Shown piece after piece: positions 49,349 through 59,646 of a stretch of DNA of 64,000 nucleotides. The DNA lies in NCBI GenBank assembly GCA_030704615.1, contig CM060734.1, forward strand, positions 56,870,042-56,934,041. The letters run 5' to 3'. The notes under the pieces are model-generated. The model was given only the letters and a program-made list of their open reading frames with translations, had not been told where the DNA came from and did no database searches. Numbering within the stretch: position 1 is the stretch's first letter; each line of letters begins with the position of its first letter. A program made the translations under genes and the position numbers. The DNA comes from Takakia lepidozioides. Taxonomy: Eukaryota > Streptophyta > Takakiopsida > Takakiales > Takakiaceae.

Positions 49349-51500
49349 CCTTCCCCGCCCTCCACAGCAACGCCCCCTCCCCCACAATACTGCAACCCAG
49401 CTTAGTGAGACGAATGTCGTTAACAAACAGAACATTTTTCAATAGGACGTCGATAGGGAACCTGACCAGCTAACCGTTAGTGCATAGAGCAACATTTTTT
49501 TTTAGTTTTTTTTTTAGAAAGGTCCGAGATCGGACCTAAAATTTTATTCATGAGGAAAAAGTAACCTCACATGACATGCCATGGAGGCTGATGAAAGGGA
49601 CGCCGCCCCGTAGCAACATATTATTTTGCTAAGAGCATCCCCACTTGTTGCTCCTTATACGGGTACATCAATTGCCTTTTATTGAGGCATGTGCAGAGCC
49701 CACCAGGAGATGGCGGGGTTGCAGTCGGAATGCTGCCCACCGGTGCACGCTAGCGCGCATGCCAAACTTCCCGCTCAACCTCCAGCTGGCCAATGTCTCA
49801 TGTGTGGGATGCGCACTCATGTTCGCTTGACTACACATGTGGGTGCATTTATGGTACGCGGGAGATAGCGGGCCCGGAAGGACACGGCAAGGTTCGGTGT
49901 CCGCAGACAATTTGTTGCTTAGCGAGCGTTTCGGCGTGCCCAGGTGGGGCGCCGTTTTTGTGGTTTTTCTCACTGACACCGTATGTTGCCATTTCCGTGC
50001 CTAATAGCGGGCCCATTGTTCTGAAGCCGGAATGCTAGTGGCTCACCAATGCATGCTCAATCTTGCACCTTCGCATGGCTAAATCATCACTGGCGACTAA
50101 TGTGAAATCGTCTTCCCTCTTTCTCGTTCTCCCATTGCAACTACAACCCTTTTGCGTTGTCCAACCTCAGCTTTTGTGAATATGGTCTGCGCAGGCAAGA
50201 AAGATAGAGAGAAAGAATTATGATTCTAATTCAAACATTGTTGTGACAGACTGAAATTAGTTGTAACCTATTATCAAACCGAGTGCATGCAATTGCCATG
50301 TTTCAAAACAATAAGTCGAACCTCAATGCTTCTTCGCTCGCCTTAATTGCGCGTATATCCCCAACAAGCTGCAGACAACTAGATCTGCGTTTGAAAGTAT
50401 TTCTATGCCACCACGGTGCAGCTGAGCAGGCAGAGATTGAAACACGGCCTGCTAAGCTGACTCTCCCAAGAACCTTGTAAACATTAGGAAGAATACCAAA
50501 TCATGGTACTAACATGAGCCAACAGCCCACATTTGCAGGATGGACAAACTTCTTCACATCGTACATTAAGAAAAAGCCATACCTTGCGATTGCGGTTGTC
50601 GCACCATCGTGAAGGATCTTTAAAAAACTCATGTCAGCTCTGCTCCGTGCTGCAAATTCAGGGCCAAGTCTGATAAGAGGGCAAAACAGGCTGAAAATAG
50701 GTCCAAAAAAAGGTGCCCTCACCACATTGTCCTCGACCTTGTGTCATGCATGACCCACGGAGGATTTGACTAACCATAAACCCAAGAGGACATCTGGTGT
50801 GTGCTGTTTGTGCAGTCAGGTAGGTAATGTCGGATTGGTCTATGAGAACCACCACAGTGCAAGTGAGCGGGCAGATATTGAAACACGGCCTGCTATCGCG
50901 ATGATTCGGCACTAAGAAGACACAGACCCAAAAAAAACATTAAGTCCCAGCCCCTATAACATTGTGACCTAGCAACCCTAAATTCAAGCACATTCATCGT
51001 AATTCATCATAATTCATTCATCCTTCATTCATCCTAATTCATCCTAAAATATTCATTCATTCATATAACTACTAGAAGACGCGCAATTCAGTTTCAGAGG
51101 GTGTGGCTTAGTGCCCGCAAGCAATGATATGTTGACACGTCGTTGTTTGCAAGCATATCCTGCATCTGTTTCATCCATTTATCTTTGCATCGTCCACCTA
51201 GACACTCATTGGGCAAACGGCAATCGCCACGTGCAGTCGTGAATACTGGCAGTCATACTTCCCATGCCCACGTCATCCTGTTGCACTTTTGGCCATGACT
51301 CGTAGTCGTATCTACCATCTCCCCCTATCTGGTCAAATGTGTTTGACCGCAGATCCTGACGTGGCGGAGGTACAAGGTGGCATATACGACTTCTGGTGGT
51401 CATCATTGGCATCCAAGACTGCCCCCTTGTATTTTGCAGGCATATATGCTACGACTGGGCAAATGTGGCAGACTGTAAAGCCAGGATCTGTTGTAGTGGA
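49349..51500. other. Intergenic, repeat-bearing
   Basis: A T-run at 49494-49517 (a minus-strand A tail) abuts sequence that may be the 3' end of a retroposon. A direct repeat of about 45 bp (50411-50454 and 50849-50895, ending GAAACACGGCCTGCTA) is about 440 bp apart. ATTC/ATCC microsatellite-like DNA occupies about 50995-51065. No gene is recognised. Confidence 0.4.
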
Positions 51501-51524
51501 GAACTTGCATGTTTCCGGTATATG

Positions 51525-51825
51525 CAAGTTCCTATGGAAGCGTGTGAGAAATCTTTGGAATGGTGGAGAGCACATGAGGGGCAGTTCCCGACGATTGCAT
51601 ATTTAGCACGACAAATCCTAGGAATTCCCGATAGCCAAATCAAGACAGAGAGAGTATTCTCGATTGCTGGCATCTTGACAAGTCTTTGACGTTGCCGTCT
51701 AGGGTCACAGAATTTGGACCAGCTTGTGGTAGTTGTTAAAAATTGGCCCGACGACCCACGAGTTGGACGTTGCAATGCATTTGCCAATAATTTAGATGAT
51801 TTCGCTAAGGCGAGAAGCTAACTTT
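51525..51825 (+). pseudogene. hAT transposase C-terminal dimerisation domain, truncated
   Basis: The plus strand reads EWWRAHEGQFPTIAYLARQ, ILGIPDSQIKTERVFSIAG and then, across an in-frame TGA at 51687-51689, RCRLGSQNLDQLVVVVKNWP. This is the hAT dimerisation region at the transposase C-terminus. The stop replaces a position usually occupied by Arg and fits a CGA-to-TGA change. No upstream catalytic portion is seen. Confidence 0.85.
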
Positions 51826-51829
51826 CTCG

Positions 51830-53365
51830 ATGAGTTGGAAGATGAGTTTGAAGATGAGATAGAGAAATTAGTATATAGTTATTCGGATGACTTTGACATT
51901 TAGAGTAAATTTATCCATCCAAAGGTTTCAATGCTGATTTTGCTTTCAAAGCTATTCGTCAATTTTTTTTTCTTTTTTATAACTAAAAATCATTTGCAAA
52001 ATTTAAGATTTTCCTTACCTTTACCCTTACCTGCCTAAATTTTGTATTTATCCGGCGGATATATCCGGATTACCCGGACCCGTTAAATAACCTTACCTTT
52101 AGGTTCTATTTTGATAATACCTGGTTAAACCCTGATCTGGGGTCTTCAACAAATATGCATTAACCGGACCCGACCCTTAGTACATATTTTTGAAAAATAA
52201 TAACACCCCGACCCAACCTGGAGGATAAATATTTTAAGAAAATCAAGTTACCCTTACCCTGAGGGTATATAAAATTCTAATTCACATCCACTAGGGGGAG
52301 AGAATTGAACGTGCTCATGTTGTTCCCTACAAACGTTGGTTTGCCATATCATTATGGCCATTGGCCCTACGGGAACTAACCATCTCCGAGCCTTTTGTGG
52401 GGTTCGCACCCACCAGGGTCCCCACAGCTCAGCTATAGGTATTAAGTTATTTTCACGCATATGCCATTTCGGTGCTCAAAGAGGCACTTGTCGGCATGCA
52501 CATTGAGAGGGAGATTTCTCGACTCGAAATCAGCTGCGAATTTGCGAATAGCTGAGAAAGAGTTGAGGTTGAGTTCCAAAACATCCAAACGGGTAGTTGG
52601 AGTCGACTCCAAAATCTTCGCTTTCACTTCATCTTATTTCTTTGTGTTGCGGACAGCTAAAATGACATGTGCCCCTCTTTTTGCCAACACATTTGTTGTC
52701 TCTACTCCTATTAAACTAGATGTCGCTCCTGCAATCCATATCTGTGATTTTAGAAGCCACGCATACGTTCTCTCTCTCTTGTTCTCATGATGAAACTCTA
52801 ATCTATAGTCGTCCATCTTTCTTTCTGATTCACCCAGAAGCTGCTGGAATCTTTTGCACAAAGGTACTAAGGACTATTCCTCCATACTCTTCGAATTGGG
52901 AGTATAGCTTGTAGAATCCGAACTCAATGCTCCAACTCCGATCCTCCATTTTTTCCTAATTCCCTTTGTATATGTGTATGTGCAGTAGCATTAGAGCCAT
53001 TTTGCAATTTCAAGAAGATATGCAAAGCAAAATATCATGCAAAGGCTAATTCAAGTCAATTGTATTCCACATTTCGTTTCCTCCTCTACTTGACAATAAA
53101 ACTATTCTTCCCCCCGCATCACTCTCTCGGCCTCTTCTTCTCAAAATCATCTCTGAGTCTCCTTGCTCCTTTTCCTTAGCATGTTCGCTATGGTTCCAGG
53201 GAAGTTCCCCCTCAGTAAGCCTCACGGCCCCCCCCGGGTGGTTATTTTTTCCACCCCAGTGTAACTCCTTCTTATTTAATCTGATCAATAGGGCTTCTGT
53301 CCCTTTCCAAAAAAAATTAAAAATACAATTAAAAAAATTAAAATTTGAAAATTAAAAAAATAAAA
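51830..53365. other. Intergenic, no clear gene
   Basis: A minus-strand frame pair (52442-52627 and 52634-52861) reads like a fragment of a short-chain dehydrogenase/reductase: IWIAGATSSLIGVETTNVLAKRGAHVILAVRNTKK resembles the Rossmann start, with the usual TGxxxGxG altered to AGATSSLIG, followed across an intron-like gap by VLELNLNSFSAIRKFAADFESRNLPLNV. This would be a truncated SDR (retinol dehydrogenase-like) pseudogene at about 52460-52770. Nothing else is recognised. Confidence 0.55.
52460..52775 (-). pseudogene. Short-chain dehydrogenase (RDH/TIC32-like) N-terminal fragment
   Basis: On the minus strand, 52765-52640 gives a beta-alpha-beta nucleotide-binding start (GATSSLIGVETTNVLAKRG and HVILAVRN), and 52620-52470 gives LDVLELNLNSFSAIRKFAADF, the next conserved SDR element (D-L-x-S-x-x-S). 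The glycine motif is degraded and the catalytic YxxxK region is absent. In plants this pattern is typical of the WWOX/TIC32 NADP-dependent group. It is most likely a broken copy. Confidence 0.6.
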
Positions 53366-53368
53366 TAA

Positions 53369-54190
53369 ACGACCGCCATATGGCTGTCGCTTGAATATAC
53401 AAATACATAAACAACAAGCGAGGGCCAGATGGCGGTCGCTTTATTTTTTAAATATATTAAAAAAAAACCACCGACCACCATAATATGGTGGTCGTTTTAT
53501 TTTAAAAATATATTAAAAAAACCAACGACCGCCATAATTTTCTACTCTCTTTTTTTTTGGCGGTCGCTTTATTTTTAAAATGTAAAAATATAAGCGACAA
53601 AAGAAAAAACCGACCGCCACACCGGACGGTTATTTTATTTTTAAATAAGATAATAATGGCGACCGCCAGCGGTCGCATAAATTTAAAAATATGTAAAGTA
53701 AAAGCGACCGCCACACTAGCGGTCGCTTAAACTTCACAATATAAAGATTAAAAGCGACCGCCTTACTGGCGGTCGCTCTATTTTCAGAATATTAAGAATA
53801 ATAGCGACCACCATCTTGGTGGTCACTTTATTTTTAATATATAAAGAAACGAAGCAACCGCCATATTTGCGGTCGCGTCATTTTAAAATATAAAAAATAA
53901 GCTCCCACACCGCGGGTCCAAAAATCATGAGACCAAGCCGGTGCACCCCTCCTCCTCGAGGGCTCTCCAACATATAAGCGACCGCAATACTGGCGGTCGC
54001 ATTATATTTGGAAATAAAAAATAATATCGACCGTCATCCGGGCGGTCGCTTAAATTTAGAAATATACAAAATAAAAGTGACCGCAATATTTCTGAAAATC
54101 AAAGGGAAGAAAATCGACCGTCGCAATATTGGCAGTCACTTGTGTTCTATAAAAAATAAAAATAGCGACCGCAGTATCAGCGGTCGCTTA
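53369..54190. repeat. Array of GCGACCGC/GCGGTCGC palindromes, period about 50 bp
   Basis: About 14 palindromic modules, each a left arm near AGCGACCGCC and a right arm near GGCGGTCGCT, are separated by AT-rich spacers with TTTATTTTTAAAATAT-like sequence. Left arms start near 53369, 53417, 53471, 53524, 53611, 53659, 53703, 53753, 53803, 53853, 53977, 54027, 54077/54114 and 54163. The loop differs between modules while arm substitutions are often matched (for example GACCACC with GGTGGTC), so pairing is kept. A non-repeat insert occupies about 53896-53975. Confidence 0.9.
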
Positions 54191-54699
54191 ATTTTAAAAT
54201 TATAACAAATATGGTTGTACCGCCTTTTTCGGGTGGACGCTATTGGTCAGTCATATTTTCAATTTCACTTTCATTTCACTTTCATCCTTCATAAGGGAGG
54301 AGGGTCACCAAGCTCCTGAGTCCTCACTTCTTTTGGCGCAAACACTTGAGGTTGCTTTGGACGTTCTCTTCCATTGAACAAGAGTGTAGCCCAAGAGGAG
54401 GGTACGCACCTTTTGCCGTTGTTGCTTCCACCAAAGCCACTTCAGCAGATTGTGCATAAGCTCAACACTATAACGTGCATTGACCCACTTGGGTTGGTGA
54501 TAGGTATAGAAGTGTTGTCGCATTGAACTCTATATTCACAGGTTCATATATAGGTCACTGTTTTTTGTTGCTTACATCACTAGGGCCCATGGGAGTGCAT
54601 ATTAGGTGAAGATGAGGGAGGAATGAAGCCCTTGGTATACGGTAATCCCGAACACTGTCAGTGCCACTAGCAGTGTTGAGTATAACATGTGTGGACTGA

Positions 54700-55400
54700 A
54701 GCTTTCTTATCGTCAGGATCGGCTGCTCGCTCACCTCGGCTATAGAGGTGGGAAGAACGTCGAGGTGGATTTATGCCCTAAAATATCTATGCGGATATAA
54801 TCCTACTTTGCCCAGTGTGGAGGCAATATTCCAATGTCTTTGGATCTGGACACGACGTCTGAGCATAACACTTCATCTTCCCGTCAGGATGCCCCAATTA
54901 GTATCCAAATGGACTCTTGTGAGGCCTCAGGTGTCCGGGGACAAGTGGGTTGTGCCGGAGCAAGACCTGCTTCAACACCTCTTTGTACGGGTCCCTATAT
55001 TTCAACGGAGTAGAGGATTGCGACAACAATCCATGCAGGAATGTCTTAACTTGTCTACGAAAAGGTAGGCATATAGGTTATAAGAATCCTTCAACTAATG
55101 TAGACTTTACAAAATATCTACATACAAACCTTTGCAAATATATACCCCTCTCTTATGTACAATATGTGGATCCAAATGACAGAAAGTAAATATTGATATA
55201 TTTGTTGTGTTTGTGGGGGAGGTTAGAAAATGCATTATTTTCCAGTCATCCCGCGCTTGAAAGCACAATTCCGGAGTCCATCATTTGCCCAACTCATGAA
55301 GTGGTATGCGGAGCATCGGAGCCCTCCCAGAAAGATGTGCGGCCCTCACGATTCGCCGACATTGAAACACACCGAGGAACAATGGCATTTTTTGAAGAAC
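54700..55400 (+). pseudogene. CACTA (En/Spm) transposase fragment
   Basis: The plus frame at 55230-55463 reads YFPVIPRLKAQFRSPSFAQ, LMKWYAEHRS, MCGPHDSPTLKH and EEQWHFLKN, the pattern of the TNP2-type CACTA transposase before its catalytic core. Frames upstream (54748-55189) include YLCGYNPTLPSVE and are probably earlier, shifted parts. The fragment is cut at about 55,400 by the LTR of the next element. Confidence 0.65.
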
Positions 55401-55712
55401 ATGAGTAAATATCAGAAGTTATCAAGTTACCATATTACCAAAAGTTATCGTGATCTATCATGATCTATCATGATTTACCATAAATTACCATTAGTTACTA
55501 AGTTAACGGAAGTTTATCACATTACCGAGAGTAACTTGGGAAACTACTCAGGAAGCTTCATTTGATGGAAACTTCTCCATCAAGATACAACCTTTGTTTA
55601 AGGAAACTTCTCCATAGGTTGCATGTGTGGAGCATGTATTCAGCTCATTGAAGCTTCCATCTTCAAGCTTGGAGGGCAAGCGAAGCCTCTTATGGAACCT
55701 CTTAGTAGCCAG

Positions 55713-55720
55713 TATATATA
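55713..55720 (+). promoter_or_regulatory. LTR TATA box
   Basis: TATATATA lies about 31 bp before the A at 55744, the usual plant pol II distance. Transcription would therefore start at or near AGTCTCGCCAA. Confidence 0.6.
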
Positions 55721-55743
55721 GGAGGCGAGACTGGACACTCTTC

Positions 55744-55754
55744 AGTCTCGCCAA
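55744..55754 (+). promoter_or_regulatory. Putative transcript 5' end / self-primer
   Basis: AGTCTCGCCAA is an exact 11-nt reverse complement of 55960-55970. Its first base falls at the predicted start site. In Tf1-type elements the first 11 nt of the mRNA pair with the primer-binding site and prime reverse transcription. Confidence 0.5.
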
Positions 55755-55959
55755 CACAAGTTCAAGCTACTTTTGTTCCCAGTCCCAATACTCTAGTCCA
55801 GTTCCAGTATCTTGTACTCTTGTCCATTGTTATAAAGATCATCTTGATTCATGTTTATCCACCGTGCATTTGGCCACACTGACCTTGACTTCTTGTCTAG
55901 TCATGTACCTCTAGTCTGATCTCTTGTTTGTGTTCAATCATGTTCTCGTCCTTGACAGT

Positions 55960-55970
55960 TTGGCGAGACT
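55960..55970 (+). promoter_or_regulatory. Primer-binding site
   Basis: TTGGCGAGACT lies two bases after the LTR end (CA at 55957). Because it contains TGG as its second to fourth bases, priming by the 3' CCA end of a tRNA (...AGTCTCGCCA) also remains possible. Confidence 0.6.
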
Positions 55971-55995
55971 AAAGTTTGTTCCTTAGTTAATTAAG

Positions 55996-57396
55996 ATGGA
56001 AGACACATTTGCGGAAATGGTCGCCACATTGCAGAGTCTTCAGCTCCAGATGCAAGAACTTTGTATCTCTACCGCCCAATTGCAAGCTGATCAGTCTCAA
56101 GATCTTGGCAACGCTCTCCACAATTTACAACAATAAATTTCAGAGTTAAAGGAGTCGAACAATGGATCTTCAACCATACGAGTCCGTACTGCAACAGCTC
56201 CTACTGCAATGGTTTCTCTTCAACAGATTACGAGAGAACCAAAGATCAGCATGCCCGAGAAATTTGATGGAACGAGATCAAGATTTCGCGGTTTTGTTCA
56301 ACAAGTACGACTGTTCCTATGACTATATCCACAACGCTACCCCGAAGGTATTCAAGGGGGGTTTGTGGGCACCCTTCTATCATGCATTGCCATATCTTGG
56401 TTTGCACCACTATTAGAAAAAAAAATTCGCATTTACTATATAATTTTGAAGCATTCATGTCCGAGTTCACTACAACGTTTGGAGAGAATAATAGAGAGAG
56501 AGTTGCAGAGACAAAGATGCGAAATCTTCGACAATGAGCATGTCCTGCTTCCGTTTATGCTGCCAAATTTTGACAACTTGCGTGCGACCTCCACTGGAAT
56601 GAGAAGAGCCTCATTAGTCAGTTTTGATGTGGGCTAAAAGATGATGTAGAAGATTTGTTGCTGACAATGCCAAACGTGAGCACACTGAGTGAATTCATCA
56701 CCCAAGTCATTGCACGCGATAATCGTTTGTTTGAAAGACGTCAAGAGAAGCGATCTGGATGGTCGACGACGCATCATGTCGCTGCTACTACGGCACCAAA
56801 CACCAGACATCCGGTAGTGATCCTATGCAGATTGATGATGTCCGATTCAAGCCATTGATGCCACAAGAAAAACAAAGACAGCGCTCAAATGGATTATGCC
56901 TCTATTGCGAAGAAGAAGATCACATAGCAATAAACTGCCCCAACAAGAAAAGATTCAAAGCTCGGGGCGCAACTCAAGTGTTCGATACGAGGAGGTCGAA
57001 AAACGAAGATGTCCAGTCACAGTAGAGACCATGCGGCTGGACACCACAAATTCCTCACCGAAAGAAGGTCTCTTTCTACCTCCAGACCCTGCACCTTGCT
57101 TCACAGTTCCGGTAAAAAAATTAGTACAAAATCGATATATCTTTGTAGAAGCACTTTTGGACTCAGAGGCTTCAACATGTTTTATGGACAAAAACTTTGC
57201 GAAACAACGCAATTTAACGCTCGTAAAGAATAAACTATCGGCCCCCGTTGAAGTCATCAATGGACGACCGTTAGCATCAGGAAATGTGGACCATGAAACT
57301 CGACCACTTGAAGTGAAGCTTAAAGATCAAGCATCACATATTGTTTTCAACGTCATCCAGTCTCCAACGAATCCTGTGATCTTTGGACTTCCCTAG
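55996..57396 (+). pseudogene. Gypsy gag and protease, degenerate
   Basis: A frame opens at ATG 55996 (MEDTFAEMVATLQSLQLQMQ, coiled-coil-like) and breaks at a TAA near 56134. Later frames give the gag core (KISMPEKFDGTRSRF near 56245). A zinc knuckle, CLYCEEEDHIAINC (CX2CX4HX4C), is at about 56899-56940. The retropepsin region (56896-57396) reads LLDSEASTCFMD, in which the catalytic D-S/T-G has Glu in place of Gly, and ends NPVIFGLP. Stops and frameshifts occur throughout. RT is not found downstream before the next element begins. Confidence 0.8.
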
Positions 57397-57649
57397 TTCG
57401 TATTTCATAATCTTGACATCGACTGGCGATTGCGAAAAATTTCTCCAAGACAAAAATGTAGAAATATCAAAGGTATTCAACTCCTGTTCCTTGGAGCTAG
57501 AGCTTTCATGAGAGCTACCAAAAAAGATGCGGCATTTGCACTTTATGCGATTCCGATCAAGACCACAACAAACAAAGGTACTTCAACATTATGTCGTGCG
57601 CATACATATCGCTACACAACTACATCGATATCCAAAACCACACAACATA

Positions 57650-57820
57650 TGTGCACACCAAACACTAGTCTATCACTAGTTCATCACTAGTGTACCACTA
57701 GGCTGCCACTAGATAACCACTAGTCACCACTAGTGCAGCCACTAGTCCATCACTAGGCTGTCACCAGCCACCACTAGTGCAGCCACTAGCCACCACTAGT
57801 GTAGCCACTAGTCCATCACA
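57650..57820 (-). repeat. CACTAG-rich tandem repeats within the LTR of the PHD-gypsy element
   Basis: Between about 57660 and 57815 the motif CCACTAG/CACTAGT recurs many times in units of 8-35 bp (CCACTAGTGCAG, CCACTAGTCCATCACTAG). On the minus strand this begins with TGTG at 57820, right after the polypurine tract, so it is the start of the 3' LTR of the element at 57.8-64 kb. Confidence 0.75.
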
Positions 57821-57840
57821 ATCGCCCCCCTAGCTGGCGC
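57821..57840 (-). promoter_or_regulatory. Polypurine tract of the PHD-gypsy element
   Basis: On the minus strand, CCAGCTAGGGGGGCGAT precedes TGTG. The same 17-base motif precedes the LTR at 12286, which links the two elements although their LTR sequences differ. Confidence 0.8.
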
Positions 57841-58080
57841 TTAGGTCCCTCTAAGTCCAGGTATCCACAAGATGTGATAGTGGCCATAGCTTCACTAAGT
57901 CCTCCACCACTGTCCCTACTACACTCAAACTCAATAGATCAAGAGGCCGGGTACAAGAGTTGCCCCATCGTTAGTCGCCGTCTTGCAACCTGTGAACTTG
58001 AGCCTGAGATCTTGGGTATTGACTCCTATGAGCTTGGCCTCCCATGTTTTGCGAGCTGCCACTAGTCGTATCGACTGCCA

Positions 58081-58389
58081 CTATCCCAGGCAGTGTGGAC
58101 ATAACCAATCTTCATCAGGAACCCTCTCAAGAGGTGGTGTCAAGCATCCCATGTGCCAACCTCTTGAGCATCGATCACACACCAGCATAGTGGCGGCACC
58201 ACGAGCATGCCCACATAGCATGCAACGCAATCCTGCAGGTACCACTGCAAGGTTGGGATCTATCATCCCATCCACATGTGGAAGGTGACATGGCGCACAA
58301 TTACACACATGGTCATTCCATACCATGCCATCTCGACCCTCCAGAATCAACACTCCTGAAGGCAACACCTCCCTGACCCTTAGAATCAC
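58081..58389 (-). pseudogene. Pol C-terminal extension with intact PHD finger
   Basis: This frame of 102 codons follows the integrase and is separated from it by a single TGA where the other copy reads GGA. Residues 56-100 form a complete C4HC3 PHD finger: C56, C59, C71, C74, H79, C82, C97 and C100, with W95 two positions before C97 (CDRCSRGWHMGC; DWLCPHC). A further Cys/His cluster (residues 29-38, [10 protein letters not shown]) lies before it. PHD fingers usually read histone H3 tails; in the chromovirus at 20.2 kb this position is taken by a chromodomain. Confidence 0.88.
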
Positions 58390-58392
58390 ACG

Positions 58393-59250
58393 TCATGTTG
58401 TGACATCCAAGGTCGTAGGCGCTGTCTGCTGCAGATACACATAGTCCCTAGGGTGGAAACGCTGAACACCTGGCCGATATCCTCCTCCACGTATAGTGAC
58501 ATACCTCAATGTGTCTTGGTGTTGGGCAATAGCAAGATTCTCAAAAGCCATAGGCATGACTCTCTTGAACAACTCTGCCCGCTGGGTACATGCTTGTGTC
58601 CACACATCCGGATCATCAAGGTTGAGGACTACTGCAGCCTCCCTGCGAATAGATGCAGGCAAATCCGGCTCTTGGCCAAAGAGAAAGAAATATGGTGAGA
58701 ATGAGGCAAGTGATGCTTGCTTGCTGAACCTATAGCCCATGGCTAGCCAAGGTACCTGAAGATCCTAATCTCCTAGGTGTCCCTTTTGCAAGCCATACTT
58801 GCGCAAACCCCTCTTCACCGTCTGCACCACTCTCTCTGCCAAGCCATTGGCATCAGGATGATCCCGAGAAGTGGTACGGTGGTCTATCAAGGCTTTATCA
58901 CACAAAGCCTGAAACTCCCCCAAGAACTCTCTCCCTTGGTCCGTGAGTACCTCAGCTGGAGCACCGAATCGGCTAAGCACACGATCCAGGAATGCATACG
59001 CAGCCCCCTCACTAGCCTTGTCAGGCAATGGAACCAACTCAATCCACTTGGAGAAGTGCTCCACCATCACCAACACATATATGTGGTGGCGCATCGTTAG
59101 TGGCAATGGCCCTGCGAAGTCAAGACTCCACCTGTAGCCTAATCCCATGATGGGTAAAGGATGCAACTGTGGTGTAGGGGCGTTGAATGAAGCACGCACC
59201 CTGTTACACACCATGTACCTAGCCACGAACTGTTGCACCTTTGTGTGCAT
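58393..59250 (-). pseudogene. Integrase of the PHD-gypsy element
   Basis: The frame at 58765-59250 holds the DDE core: D in WSLDFAGPLP, D in LTDQGREFLGEF and E in NGLAERVVQTVKRG, with the zinc region just upstream and poorly kept. The frame at 58393-58740 continues with SPYFFLFGQEPDLP and FHPRDYVYLQQ. A frame break at about 58741-58764 separates the two. The catalytic triad is intact, but the polyprotein is not. Confidence 0.88.
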
Positions 59251-59646
59251 ACCACGCCACCAATACTGCTCCTACAGTAAACTATAAGTGTGTCGCACTC
59301 CAAAATGCCCCAACTCCTCATGGGCATGCCGCACTAACCGTACACGCTGTGTTGGATGAGGCACGATCCTCACCTGACCATCCTCCTACACTCGAAGCAG
59401 GTGTATCCCCTCCCACTTGAACCTCTTGGCTCGTTGCAGGATCCGATCCCTCTCTTTGGTAGTCACACTAGCTGTCGTGTCTCCAGTGCGGATGTAGTCC
59501 AACACAACCGAATCCTCATGTATATCTCTGGCACCACCTGGCTCATCACTAGCCTCAGGGTCCTCAGACACTCCATCTACAGTCATCCCTGTTGTAGGTC
59601 CAACCTGACCTCCCGATGCCAAGATACACAAAAAGGCATATGCATG

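Larger units (their letters stand above)
55404..55957 (+). mobile_element. LTR of a gypsy-type element (5' LTR)
   Basis: This non-coding stretch ends in CTTGACA directly before a primer-binding-site-like sequence and a gag frame. It contains repeated TTACCA/ATCATGATC motifs near its left end and a TATA box at 55713-55720. The left boundary is a guess (TGAG at 55402-55405 region), because the partner LTR is not in view. Confidence 0.6.

Noticed and set aside
48987-49445. 152-codon plus-strand ORF
   Set aside because: It is antisense to exon 1 of the AKAP17A-like gene, which matches a known plant family.
53369-54190. CRISPR-like appearance of regularly spaced repeats
   Set aside because: The units are inverted repeats with degenerate arms and AT-rich spacers that resemble each other, there are no cas genes, and the context is a plant nuclear genome.
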